A stretch of DNA of 64,000 nucleotides from Faucicola mancuniensis (GTDB lineage Bacteria; Pseudomonadota; Gammaproteobacteria; Pseudomonadales; Moraxellaceae), in assembly GCF_046523945.1 (NCBI RefSeq), contig NZ_CP171363.1:1240001-1304000 (forward strand), given 5' to 3'. Positions within the stretch are counted from its first letter, which is position 1. Every line of letters begins with the position of its first letter. A model generated the notes under the pieces. The model made no database searches, was not told the DNA's origin, and saw nothing but the letters and a program-made list of their open reading frames with translations. Below are positions 52,818 through 61,749 of this stretch, one piece after another. A program made the translations under genes and the position numbers.

Positions 52818-54977
52818 ATGCCAACCACCCAAATTTTTAATCTACCCGTAACCGCCCTATCAGGTGTCGGCACAAAAATCGCCGAACAGCTCGCCCAGCT
52901 TAACATTGAGCGAGTGTTTGACCTGCTCATGCACCTGCCACGAGATTACGAAGACCGTAGCCGACTGATTAACCTTGCGGACGTAACGCACGGACAGTCG
53001 GTGCTGGTACAAGGACAAATCATGCGTGTGGAAAACAAACGCACAGGCATGAGCGTCTATCTGCAAGACGGCACAGGACAGGTGATTTTACGCTTTTTTC
53101 ATGTCTATAAAGGCTTAGCCGACACCATGCAAATTGGCACGGTTTTGCGAGTGTTTGGTGAAATTATCATCAATCAATACGGTACGCAAATTTCTCACCC
53201 AGAATACGAAATTATCATCGGACAAAAACCGCTGAGCAACACAGGGCTTGTGCCGATTTATCCAACGGTAAAAAATTTACACCAAAATAAATTACGCAGT
53301 TTGATAAAATTAGCATTGCAAACTGTTAAACAAAACTACAAAAATAATATTATACAAATTAACAATAATGATTGGCAACTCATTGAAAAACAAATCAAAA
53401 CCCAATTTCCGTTAATTGCCAATTTAACCAATCCTTTTACTGAATTTAGCCTGATTGATGCGTTAAGTTTTATTCATCAACCGCCCACTTACACCAATTT
53501 AAGCCAACAATATCAAGTATTAGAGCGTTTAAAAAACCGCACGCACGCCACTTGTCAAAGGTTAATTACCGAAGAAATGTTGGCAAATCAATTGGCGTTA
53601 CTTTACCGAAAACAGCAACTTTTTCAACACAAAGCCCCACGTTGCGATGATAAAAGCCAGCTTGCCGAACGTTTGTTAGCCAATTTACCTTTTACACCGA
53701 CCAACGCCCAAAATCGTGTTGTCAATGAAATTGTCAAAGATTTGGCAACGTCCATTCCCATGTTACGCCTTGTGCAAGGTGATGTCGGAGCGGGTAAAAC
53801 GTTGGTTGCAGGGCTGTCGGCTTGTTATGCGTTGGATAGCGGTTGGCAAGTGGCGGTCATGGCACCGACTGAGATTTTAGCCGAACAACATTTGATTAAT
53901 TTTAAAAATTGGTTTGAACCGCTCGGCATAGGCGTAGGCTGGCTTGCAGGCAAACAAACCGCCAAAGAACGCACCAAAGCATTAAGCAATATTGCCGAAA
54001 ACAACGTACAAATCGTGGTCGGTACGCACGCTTTATTCCAAGAGCAAGTGCAATTTGCCAAATTAGGTTTGGTAATTATTGACGAACAGCACCGTTTTGG
54101 TGTGGAGCAACGCATGGCGTTACTCGGCAAAGGCTTGGCACACACCACACCGCACCAACTCATCATGACAGCAACGCCCATTCCACGCACGCTTGCGATG
54201 AGTGCGTTTGGCGATATGGACACGTCTATTATTGACGAATTACCGCCCAACCGCACTCCCATCACCACAGTTACCATCAGCCGAGACCGCAGAGATGAAG
54301 TGATTGAGCGTATTGCGGTAAACTGCGAACAAGGCAAACAAGCCTACTGGGTGTGTCCGCTTGTAGAAGAATCCACCGCCCTAGACGCACAATCCGCCGA
54401 AATCACCTATGCCGACCTAGCCGACCGCCTAAACATCACCATTGGCATGGTACATGGCAAAATGAAACCTGCCGAAAAACAAGCCGTTATGCAAGATTTT
54501 AAAGCAGGAAAAATCTCGCTACTCGTTGCTACCACTGTGATTGAAGTCGGTGTTGATGTGCCAAATGCGTCCTTAATGGTGATAGAAAATGCCGAACGGC
54601 TTGGCTTGTCGCAACTGCACCAACTGCGTGGGCGTGTCGGTCGTGGTGAAGCCAAAAGTTTTTGCGTTCTGCTGTATCAAACGCCATTATCAGAAACAGG
54701 CATAGAACGTCTCAATGTGTTGCGAGATAGTACGGACGGCTTTGTCATCGCTCAAAAAGATTTGGAACTGCGTGGGGCGGGTGAGTTGCTTGGCAAACGG
54801 CAAACAGGGCATGACAGCTACTATATCAGCGACTTAGTGCGAGATGAATTTTTGCTTATCACCGCACAAGCGATTGCCAAACATTTGTTAAACAAACAAA
54901 ACAAAATCGTTACCCAAGAAATGCAAAACCTTATCCAAATCTGGACACCTGATGCGTTAAAATTTATCAATGCCTAA
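52818..54977 (+). CDS. recG: ATP-dependent DNA helicase RecG
   Basis: Remodels stalled replication forks and branched DNA. The wedge domain is at the N-terminus (an OB fold around GQSVLVQGQIMRVENKRTG). Helicase motifs include Walker A GDVGAGKTLVA, IIDEQHRFG (DEQH form), MTATPIPRTLA, VIEVGVDVPNA, and QLRGRVGRG. It has 719 residues, a little longer than E. coli (693). Confidence 0.97.
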   Translation: MPTTQIFNLPVTALSGVGTKIAEQLAQLNIERVFDLLMHLPRDYEDRSRLINLADVTHGQSVLVQGQIMRVENKRTGMSVYLQDGTGQVILRFFHVYKGLADTMQIGTVLRVFGEIIINQYGTQISHPEYEIIIGQKPLSNTGLVPIYPTVKNLHQNKLRSLIKLALQTVKQNYKNNIIQINNNDWQLIEKQIKTQFPLIANLTNPFTEFSLIDALSFIHQPPTYTNLSQQYQVLERLKNRTHATCQRLITEEMLANQLALLYRKQQLFQHKAPRCDDKSQLAERLLANLPFTPTNAQNRVVNEIVKDLATSIPMLRLVQGDVGAGKTLVAGLSACYALDSGWQVAVMAPTEILAEQHLINFKNWFEPLGIGVGWLAGKQTAKERTKALSNIAENNVQIVVGTHALFQEQVQFAKLGLVIIDEQHRFGVEQRMALLGKGLAHTTPHQLIMTATPIPRTLAMSAFGDMDTSIIDELPPNRTPITTVTISRDRRDEVIERIAVNCEQGKQAYWVCPLVEESTALDAQSAEITYADLADRLNITIGMVHGKMKPAEKQAVMQDFKAGKISLLVATTVIEVGVDVPNASLMVIENAERLGLSQLHQLRGRVGRGEAKSFCVLLYQTPLSETGIERLNVLRDSTDGFVIAQKDLELRGAGELLGKRQTGHDSYYISDLVRDEFLLITAQAIAKHLLNKQNKIVTQEMQNLIQIWTPDALKFINA

Positions 54978-55312
54978 AAAATACACGATAAAAAGATGGT
55001 TTTGTTAAGATTTATAAAGATTGTAAAAATTTAATATTTGTTCGGTTTTTAACAACCCAAAAAAATTGGCAAATATTTTGTGAATTGGCAAAAAATTATG
55101 ATAAATAGTAAAAGATATCTGTTTTTTTTGCAAAAAAAATTTTATCCTTAACTAATAACCATTTATCAGGTTTACAAAAAATTAGCAGAAAATTTAAAAA
55201 AAAATCGGTAAAATAGAACTCATTAACTTTCATAAGAATTTTATTTGTTAAAGTGGTTAGCGGTATTTGATAAATAAAATTAAATTCACTCTTAAGTAAA
55301 AGGATATGTATC
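54978..55312. other. AT-rich gap without a gene
   Basis: The 335 bases between recG and the small HMA-like gene are very AT-rich. They hold two TTGGCAAA motifs (55066 and 55085) and, just before 55313, an AAAGGAT ribosome site for the next gene. No credible coding frame or strong terminator is seen. Confidence 0.6.
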
Positions 55313-55498
55313 ATGTCACAAGCTAAATACGAAAATGTAAAAGTTGCTGATAAAGCTGCTGCTGACGACCTAGCAAAAAAACTTGAAGGCGTTGCAGGTG
55401 TAAAATTTGTCAACGTAAACCACGAAACTGGTATCGTTGTTATTACTCATGGTGATGACTATGACGAAGGCAGTGCAAAATCTGCAATGGGTGTGTAA
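55313..55498 (+). CDS. small HMA-like protein without the CxxC motif
   Basis: A 61-residue protein that reads like a heavy-metal-associated fold (strand, helix, two strands, helix): YENVKVADKAAADDLAKKLE, then GVKFVNVNHETGIVVITHG. It lacks any cysteine, so it cannot bind copper the usual way, and it is shorter than typical 67-70-residue domains. The clean ribosome site, strong terminator and biased codon use suggest a real, well-expressed gene. Function is unknown. Confidence 0.7.
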   Translation: MSQAKYENVKVADKAAADDLAKKLEGVAGVKFVNVNHETGIVVITHGDDYDEGSAKSAMGV

Positions 55499-55516
55499 TT
55501 AACTTTACCACTTCAT

Positions 55517-55551
55517 AAAAAACCGCTTAATATCAAGTTAAGCGGTTTTTT
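55517..55551. terminator. bidirectional intrinsic terminator
   Basis: AAAACCGCTTAA and TTAAGCGGTTTT pair around TATCAAG, with A- and T-runs on the two sides. It lies between convergent genes and can serve both the HMA-like gene and the His-rich gene. Confidence 0.9.
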
Positions 55552-55568
55552 GTTTTTGTAGGGTTTGA

Positions 55569-55910
55569 TTAGGCTGATTTTACCAACTCTACCGCACCAT
55601 GGTCATCGCAATGGTCGCCATGTTGATGGTGCAAACGCCCATCAACAATATAATCAATATGGTCGCCATGTGGTACAGCTTCGTGTCCACAGTTTTCACC
55701 GTGAATATGCTCGCCACAGTTAAAGCTGTGATTACACGCATCTGGGTTTTGTTCGTTAACATCTAGCGTATGTTCATCAACATGGTCGCCATGCACATGG
55801 TGCAAATGTCCGTCATGTAGATAGTCAATGTGGTCGCCATGTTTGATAGCCGTGTGTCCACAGTTGTCGCCATGAATGTGGTCGTGATTTGCGTGGATAG
55901 TACAAGTCAT
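55569..55910 (-). CDS. His-rich metal-binding protein with duplicated unit
   Basis: A 113-residue protein with about one quarter histidine. Two copies of a unit of about 37 residues are visible: HIHGDNCGHTAIKHGDHIDY near residue 11 and HIHGENCGHEAVPHGDHIDY near residue 68. Each continues with a DG-x-LHH-x-HGDH tail, and NCGE-type cysteines lie between. No signal peptide is present, so it is probably cytoplasmic. It likely binds zinc, nickel or copper for storage or buffering; the metal is not deducible. It stands alone, between two terminators. Confidence 0.75.
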   Translation of the reverse strand: MTCTIHANHDHIHGDNCGHTAIKHGDHIDYLHDGHLHHVHGDHVDEHTLDVNEQNPDACNHSFNCGEHIHGENCGHEAVPHGDHIDYIVDGRLHHQHGDHCDDHGAVELVKSA

Positions 55911-56046
55911 GATTTTTGTTCCTTTAGGTGGATTTATAAAAAAATTGATTAAAATGTAATGTTATATCATGTCAAAACACAATATTTGTTTGGTTTTATG
56001 TTTTCATTGTAAACCTTTAATAAAAAAATGTCAAGGACAAAAACAA

Positions 56047-56076
56047 AAAAAATCTGCCATTTTTGACAGATTTTTT
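56047..56076 (-). terminator. intrinsic terminator after ETF-QO
   Basis: AAAAAATCTG and CAGATTTTTT pair around a 10-base loop, with T residues after on the minus strand, 31 bases beyond the stop. Confidence 0.85.
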
Positions 56077-56106
56077 ATTTTAAAACAATCAGTTATGTTA
56101 TAACAT

Positions 56107-57771
56107 TTACATATTTGGGTAGTTTGGACCACCGCCACCTTCAGGCGTTACCCACGTGATATTTTGTGATGGGTCTTTGATATCGCACGTTTTGCAATGT
56201 ACGCAGTTTTGAGCATTAATCACAAATTTGGCTTCACCATCATCATTGACGACCACCTCGTACACACCTGCTGGGCAGTAGCGTTGAGCAGGTTCGGCAA
56301 AGATTTTTAAGTTACGTTTAATCGGCACATTTGGGTCGGTCAAACGCAGATGGCAAGGTTGGTCTTCAGCATGATTGGTATTTGAGATAAACACCGATGA
56401 CAGCTTGTCAAAGGTTAGTTTGCCGTCTGGTTTTGGATAATTGGGGGCAAAGGCATGGTCGGCACGCTCAAGCATATCATAATCGGGCATATTGTCATGA
56501 ATGGTGAGTGGCATTTTGCCTTTTAACAGATTTTGGTCAATAAAGTTGAATGCACCACCCATCCAAACGCCCATACGGTGCATAGCAGGGGCAAAGTTGC
56601 GTGCTTCATAGGCATCTTCATACAGCCATGAGTTTTTGAATTTTTCTTCGTAACTGGTGATTTCGTCATGCTGACGACCTGCCTGAATGGCTTCAAAGAC
56701 GGCTTCGGCAGCGAGCATACCTGATTTGATAGAGGTGTGCGTGCCTTTGATTTTGGCAGCGTTCAAAAAGCCTGCATCATCACCGACCAAAACACCGCCT
56801 GCAAAGGCAAGTTTTGGCAATGAGTTTAGACCGCCTTTGGCTAAGGCTCTTGCCCCATAAGACAAGCGTTTGCCACCTTCCAAAATGTTACGGATAACAG
56901 GGTGAGTTTTGAGGCGTTGCATTTCGTCAAACGGTGATAAATACGGATTGTGATAAGATAAATCAATCACCAAACCAAACGATACTTGATTGTTTTCATC
57001 AAAATACAACCACCAACCGCCTGATGAGCCCGTTTCGGTCAAAGGCCAGCCAGAGCCATGCAATACCATGCCTTCTTCGTGCTTGGCTGGGTCAATTTCC
57101 CACAGTTCTTTTAAACCAATGCCATAATGCTGTGGGTCTTTGCCATCAGCCAAATTAAAACGGCTAATCAAGCGTTTGCCCAAATGTCCACGACAGCCTT
57201 CGGCAAATACGGTATATTTTGCCAATAGCTCATAGCCTGGTTCAAAGCTCGGTTTGGCTTCCCATTTGGCATTTATACCCATATCACCAGTCACAATGCC
57301 TTTCACCGAGCCGTCTTCGTTATACAACACATCAGAGGCAGCAAAACCGGGGAACATCATCACTTCAAGCTCTTCGGCTTGCACTGCTAACCAACGCACC
57401 AAATTCCCCAAAGAAATGATATAATTACCATCATTGTGCATAGACGCAGGCACGATATTATCAGGCAGTTGGCAGTATTTTTGTTCATTTCTGAGCAAAT
57501 ATACACGGTCGCCTTTGACTGCCACATTGACGGGTGCCCCTTTTTGTTGCCAATCAGGAATGAGTTCATTTAACGCACGAGGCTCCATCACCGCACCAGA
57601 CATGGTATGCGCCCCAAACTCTGAGCCTTTTTCAACCACGCATACGGTGAACTCTTCTAAGCCTTTTTCAATCGCCAACTGGCGTAAACGGATTGCCGTT
57701 GCCAAGCCAGCAGGCCCACCGCCAACGACAACAACATCAAATTCCATCTGCTCACGCTGAATATCTTGCAT
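56107..57771 (-). CDS. electron transfer flavoprotein-ubiquinone oxidoreductase
   Basis: Passes electrons from ETF to ubiquinone at the membrane. It has the FAD motif FDVVVVGGGPAGLATAIRL, the family segment CVVEKGSEFGAHTMSGAVME, a membrane-binding quinone domain, and the C-terminal 4Fe-4S ferredoxin-like part (NCVHCKTCDIKDP, then TPEGGGGPNYPNM). From the ATG at 57771 it has 554 residues; this start has GGAG 5 bases upstream, while an in-frame ATG at 57801 does not. ETF genes are not in the window. Confidence 0.95.
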   Translation of the reverse strand: MQDIQREQMEFDVVVVGGGPAGLATAIRLRQLAIEKGLEEFTVCVVEKGSEFGAHTMSGAVMEPRALNELIPDWQQKGAPVNVAVKGDRVYLLRNEQKYCQLPDNIVPASMHNDGNYIISLGNLVRWLAVQAEELEVMMFPGFAASDVLYNEDGSVKGIVTGDMGINAKWEAKPSFEPGYELLAKYTVFAEGCRGHLGKRLISRFNLADGKDPQHYGIGLKELWEIDPAKHEEGMVLHGSGWPLTETGSSGGWWLYFDENNQVSFGLVIDLSYHNPYLSPFDEMQRLKTHPVIRNILEGGKRLSYGARALAKGGLNSLPKLAFAGGVLVGDDAGFLNAAKIKGTHTSIKSGMLAAEAVFEAIQAGRQHDEITSYEEKFKNSWLYEDAYEARNFAPAMHRMGVWMGGAFNFIDQNLLKGKMPLTIHDNMPDYDMLERADHAFAPNYPKPDGKLTFDKLSSVFISNTNHAEDQPCHLRLTDPNVPIKRNLKIFAEPAQRYCPAGVYEVVVNDDGEAKFVINAQNCVHCKTCDIKDPSQNITWVTPEGGGGPNYPNM

Positions 57772-58087
57772 AACAACTCCAAACAATCCCAAACTTGCCA
57801 ATGCTGGTGAAGGATTGTACTGATGATAAAAAAATGGATAAAATCACAAAAAGTTATTTATTATAATCTAAAATCTTGTGAAACAACATAGCCAAATGAT
57901 TACAAAAAACTAGCAATCGGATTGAGCCATCTGACAACAAATTGATGTAATATATTATCATTTTACAAAAAACATCGGATAAAGCATGAATTTTTTGTCA
58001 AATTTTTTTTACAATTTTTGATAAAAATATTGATAAAATAGCATTCACGCTTAAAAATTTTTTTTAAAATTTAACATAAAAAACCTT

Positions 58088-58717
58088 ATGAAACAAGACC
58101 TTATCGCCAAAATCAATCAAGCTGAACAACAAGCAGACAGCACCAATGCCAACAAAAGAGTGATTCCGCCTTTACAAAACTGGCAACCCAAATTTTGTGG
58201 CGATATGAACCTAAAAATTTGTGCCAATGGCGAATGGTGGCACGAAGGCTCAAAAATGACTAGACAGTCATTGGTGGATTTGTTTGCCAAAATATTGTGG
58301 TGCGAGATTGATGAAAACAATAACGCCCATTATTTTTTAAAAACGCCTGTGGAAAAAATCGGTATTCAAGTAGAAGACGCACCTTTGCACATTGTGGCGG
58401 TCAATCAAATTCAACAGTATAACCAAACTTTTATCAAGTTTTGTACTGCCAACGGCGATGAGTTTTATTTGGATAAACAACATGAAATCCGTTTTGGTTT
58501 GCCTTTTAACAATGCCAAAATTTCGGCTGATATGCTTGAAAAACAAGCAGAACAGCCTTATATTTTGGTGCGACAAAATGGCGAGTCTGTGCTGTATGGT
58601 TTGATTGTGCGGTCGATTTTTTATCATTTGGTGGCGATGGGTGAATTGATAGAAAAAAATGATAACGTGTATTTGCAATTAATTAGTGGTGATGAAACAT
58701 TTGAATTAGCCATGTAA
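58088..58717 (+). CDS. DUF1285 family protein
   Basis: A 209-residue protein of the DUF1285 family. Typical segments are PPLQNWQPKFCGDMNLKICA, GEWWHEGSKMTRQSLVDLF, YFLKTPVEKIGIQVEDAP and HEIRFGLPF, and a late ILVRQNGESVLYGLI. The function is unknown. No signal or membrane segment is seen. The 286-base AT-rich gap upstream shows no gene. Confidence 0.85.
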   Translation: MKQDLIAKINQAEQQADSTNANKRVIPPLQNWQPKFCGDMNLKICANGEWWHEGSKMTRQSLVDLFAKILWCEIDENNNAHYFLKTPVEKIGIQVEDAPLHIVAVNQIQQYNQTFIKFCTANGDEFYLDKQHEIRFGLPFNNAKISADMLEKQAEQPYILVRQNGESVLYGLIVRSIFYHLVAMGELIEKNDNVYLQLISGDETFELAM

Positions 58718-58809
58718 TTTTACGTAAAAAATTAAAAATGATGGTGCAAAAATCAAAAGTAGCGTAAAATAGCAGGATTTAAAATTTTAAAAAATATTGG
58801 GTCTGGGCG

Positions 58810-59646
58810 ATGAGCGAAAGATTGGTAGCAGCACCGATTGGGGTGTTTGATTCTGGGGTGGGTGGTTTGTCTGTATTGGCGAACATGACCGCTTTGTTGC
58901 CGTATGAGTCTTATATTTATTATGCCGATACCTTGCACGTGCCGTATGGCTCACGCAGTAGCGATGAAATCCGAGAGTTGACTATCCGTGCGGTGGATTT
59001 TTTGGCAAAACAGGGTTGTAAATTGGTGGTAATTGCTTGTAATACTGCGTCCGCTTATGGGCTTGATGCAGTGCGTGCGATGTATCCTGATTTGCCGATG
59101 GTGGGGCTTGTGCCTGCATTAAAACCTGCGGTGCTTGCGAGCAAAACCAAACAAGTCGCTGTTTTGGCAACGCCTGCGACCTTAAACGGACGTTTGTTAA
59201 ACGAAATTATTGACAACATTGCCACGCCAAATCATGTCAATGTGCATAAACATAGCTTAGCAAGCCTTGTGCCGTGGGTTGAAGCAGGTATGCCAGAAAC
59301 GCATTTGGCGGTTACAGAGCTTGAAGAATTGTTAAAACAGTTGCACCAAAATCAGATTGACCAGTTGGTGCTTGGGTGCACCCATTTTCCGTTTTTTAAG
59401 CCGTATTTGATGAATAAACTTACCACTATGGCGATGGATTATGAGCTTGCGATGATTGATTCTGGTAAGGCGATTGCTAAACGGGTGAAATCCTTGTTAG
59501 ATAAAGATAATGCAAAAAATCCCGCAGAAGTTCACATGCCTGTGCAGTTTTTTACCACGTCAAATCAGTTGAACACCCAATCGGTTGTGACACGGTTATT
59601 AAGTCAATTTGACAAAAATGTGCAAATGAATTTTTGCAATATTTAA
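58810..59646 (+). CDS. murI: glutamate racemase MurI
   Basis: Makes D-glutamate for peptidoglycan. Family marks are D14 in IGVFDSGVGGLSVL, YADTLHVPYGSRS, the catalytic Cys77 in VIACNTASA, and the second Cys in LGCTHFPFF. It has 278 residues. It is followed after 73 bases by the DUF4062-like gene. Confidence 0.96.
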   Translation: MSERLVAAPIGVFDSGVGGLSVLANMTALLPYESYIYYADTLHVPYGSRSSDEIRELTIRAVDFLAKQGCKLVVIACNTASAYGLDAVRAMYPDLPMVGLVPALKPAVLASKTKQVAVLATPATLNGRLLNEIIDNIATPNHVNVHKHSLASLVPWVEAGMPETHLAVTELEELLKQLHQNQIDQLVLGCTHFPFFKPYLMNKLTTMAMDYELAMIDSGKAIAKRVKSLLDKDNAKNPAEVHMPVQFFTTSNQLNTQSVVTRLLSQFDKNVQMNFCNI

Positions 59647-59719
59647 CAGATTTTTTAAACATTTTTTTTAATTGAATTTTTCAATTAACAAATAAAGACC
59701 AATAATAAGTGAGAATAAA

Positions 59720-60658
59720 GTGCCAGTAAAACAACGTTTTCATGTTCATGTTTGTATTGTGCGAAATGAACACCCAGAGTTTGAAAATGCGTTGCAATTA
59801 GCATTGTCTGATGAGTATTTTTTGACGTGGGATTTGATTGCTCACCCCAGTCAATTTATGGATTATAGCAAGCAACAGATTGACCGTTGCGATTATTTAT
59901 TGTTTGTGCTTGGGACGGGGTATGGGCATTTAAGTCCGTCAGGGGTGAGTAATTTGCATTTGAGCTATATTTATGCAAATACCAAACGAAAGCCCATGCT
60001 TGCGTTAATCAAATCGCAAAATGCCACGTCCGATTATTCTCGTCAACGCCTTGATTTAGCAAGTATGATTCAAAAAGATTTGTTAGACAATGCGATTTTT
60101 TATGAACGCACCCAAGAAGCGGTGAGTGAGTGCCAACGTGCCTTAAATGCGTTGATTGGCAGTAAGCCGACAGCAGGTTGGGTGCGTGCAAACAAGCCTG
60201 ATACATCACTACGCACCACAGGGGTGAGCAAGCCACAAGTGATTACGCCTGTGGCGACCGCAAAACCAAAAGTCGTAGAACCAAAAATCATACTAAAAGC
60301 AGAAGATGTCGTGTTGGTGAATTATTCGGCACACGCCTATCAAGATGGTAATTTGCAAGATGTGATGGCAGCTCATACTTTTACATGGGGCGAAGTATTA
60401 GAGTTGTTAAAAATATTGCCACAACCATTTAGCAGTGAAATGATGTTAAAACAACTCAACGACTCGCTGAAAAACTTGGCATTGATTGAAGCAAGCAAAA
60501 TTTTACCCAATGTTCATGCGGTTTCTCGTTGCCAAATTAACGCTGTGGATTTTCAATGGCTAAAACAGCAACTGGTAGACAGCGGCTGGCTGGTTTCTGC
60601 CAAAGAAGAACATAGCAACCGAGAGTTATGGCGTGTTAATCCAACCATGACCAATTAA
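59720..60658 (+). CDS. DUF4062-like protein, 312 aa
   Basis: Residues 1-150 resemble the DUF4062 fold of signalling and defence proteins: a start strand (HVHVCIVRNE), then IDRCDYLLFVLGTGYGHLSP, SGVSNLHLSYIYANTKRKPM and a final LALIK strand. A Pro/Lys-rich linker (about 155-195) leads to a C-terminal domain with a winged-helix look (SSEMMLKQLNDSLKNLALIE). The start is GTG with AAGTGAG upstream. No NTPase or effector domain is attached. A 60-aa acidic coiled-coil gene follows after 30 bases. Family assignment is tentative. Confidence 0.6.
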   Translation: MPVKQRFHVHVCIVRNEHPEFENALQLALSDEYFLTWDLIAHPSQFMDYSKQQIDRCDYLLFVLGTGYGHLSPSGVSNLHLSYIYANTKRKPMLALIKSQNATSDYSRQRLDLASMIQKDLLDNAIFYERTQEAVSECQRALNALIGSKPTAGWVRANKPDTSLRTTGVSKPQVITPVATAKPKVVEPKIILKAEDVVLVNYSAHAYQDGNLQDVMAAHTFTWGEVLELLKILPQPFSSEMMLKQLNDSLKNLALIEASKILPNVHAVSRCQINAVDFQWLKQQLVDSGWLVSAKEEHSNRELWRVNPTMTN

Positions 60659-60688
60659 ACCAATCATTTCATCAAAAAGGAAAATAAA

Positions 60689-60871
60689 ATGACCCAACAT
60701 TTTACTCAAGAAGCCAATAATTTAGAACAAAAAATCAATAACTTAGAAGACACCATGCACGAAACCGAGCAGTTTCGCACGCTAGAAGAACAAGTGGCGG
60801 ATATGAAACGCCGTGGCATTGACCCAAAAGACAGCTACAAAAAATGGGACGATGAAGAAGAGGAGGATTGA
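60689..60871 (+). CDS. small acidic coiled-coil protein, 60 aa
   Basis: A 60-residue protein, mostly one helix (EANNLEQKINNLEDTMHETE), ending in WDDEEEED. AAAAAGGAAA lies upstream of the ATG. It follows the DUF4062-like gene by 30 bases and is probably in the same transcript. No known family is recognised. Confidence 0.65.
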   Translation: MTQHFTQEANNLEQKINNLEDTMHETEQFRTLEEQVADMKRRGIDPKDSYKKWDDEEEED

Positions 60872-60944
60872 TTTGGTAAAAATCCTATCAAAGTCTTTTA
60901 AATCTGTAACTTTGATTAAAATGCGTTAATTGGGTTAATCAAGG

Positions 60945-61240
60945 TTACGCCCGCTCTCTGTCCCATTCACTACGAATTTGGCGTTCATATTCTAAACCGT
61001 CAATTTTGTAATCTTTTAAGGGGTTGTTGGCAAAATTGCGGATTGGTTGGTAAATCTTTGATAATCATAGATTTTGGTTTACCATTTTCTACAATACACA
61101 CGTTAAAATATTCCGTGGGTTTTTGGTGTAGGCGGATTTAGCCATACAAATAAATTTGCCAAAATCGCCCAACACAACACAAATGCCAAAAACTTGGATA
61201 ATTTTGTTTCAAGTTTGGGAATTATATCAATTTTTTTCAT
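60945..61240 (-). pseudogene. small membrane-anchored protein gene with two frameshifts
   Basis: On the minus strand an ATG at 61240 opens MKKIDIIPKLETKLSKFLAF and a membrane helix (VLCWAILANLFVWL). The frame shifts after NPPTPK at an A-run, continues TEYFNVCIVENGKPKSMIIK, shifts again at TTTT and ends NPLKDYKIDGLEYERQIRSE with a stop at 60945-60947. Joined, it gives about 98 codons of coherent sequence. Both shifts lie at homopolymers, so sequencing error is possible. It begins 4 bases after the hemJ stop. Confidence 0.7.
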
Positions 61241-61244
61241 TCAA

Positions 61245-61688
61245 CTAATGCCCAAATTGCGGTTTAACAATTACCAAAATCACCACAGCAATCAAAATAA
61301 AAACAGGCACTTCGTTAAACCATCGCCAAAAAACATGGCTTTTGTATTGCGGATTATCAATCAACTTTAGGCGAAAATGTCCACAAGACAAATGATAAAA
61401 CGTTAAAAACATGACCAAACATAATTTGATATGTAACCAAATTTGATTTTTATAAGCGTCCCAATTTGGCAACAACATACTTAACCCAAAAATCCAAGTC
61501 GCCACCATCGCAGGGGTCATAATGCCACGATAGAGTTTTCGTTCCATCACGGCAAACCGCTCTTGGCTCGTTTTGTCTTCGCTCATCGCATGATATACAA
61601 ACAAACGTGGCAAATAAAAAATCCCCGCAAACCAACAGATAAGCGAAATCACGTGCCACGCCTTAAACCACAAAAAATATTCAGCCAT
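61245..61688 (-). CDS. hemJ: protoporphyrinogen IX oxidase HemJ
   Basis: An inner-membrane heme-synthesis enzyme that oxidises protoporphyrinogen IX. It has 147 residues and four helices. The family histidine lies in FKAWHVISLICWFAGIFYLP, followed by RLFVYHA and the conserved lysine in WLHIKLCLV, and ends with RWFNEVPVFILI. It is followed directly by the frameshifted small gene. Confidence 0.93.
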   Translation of the reverse strand: MAEYFLWFKAWHVISLICWFAGIFYLPRLFVYHAMSEDKTSQERFAVMERKLYRGIMTPAMVATWIFGLSMLLPNWDAYKNQIWLHIKLCLVMFLTFYHLSCGHFRLKLIDNPQYKSHVFWRWFNEVPVFILIAVVILVIVKPQFGH

Positions 61689-61749
61689 ATTACAACTTCA
61701 GTTATTTAAAAGGGCTATTTTACCCAATTTTTGCCAAAAAAACAGCACA

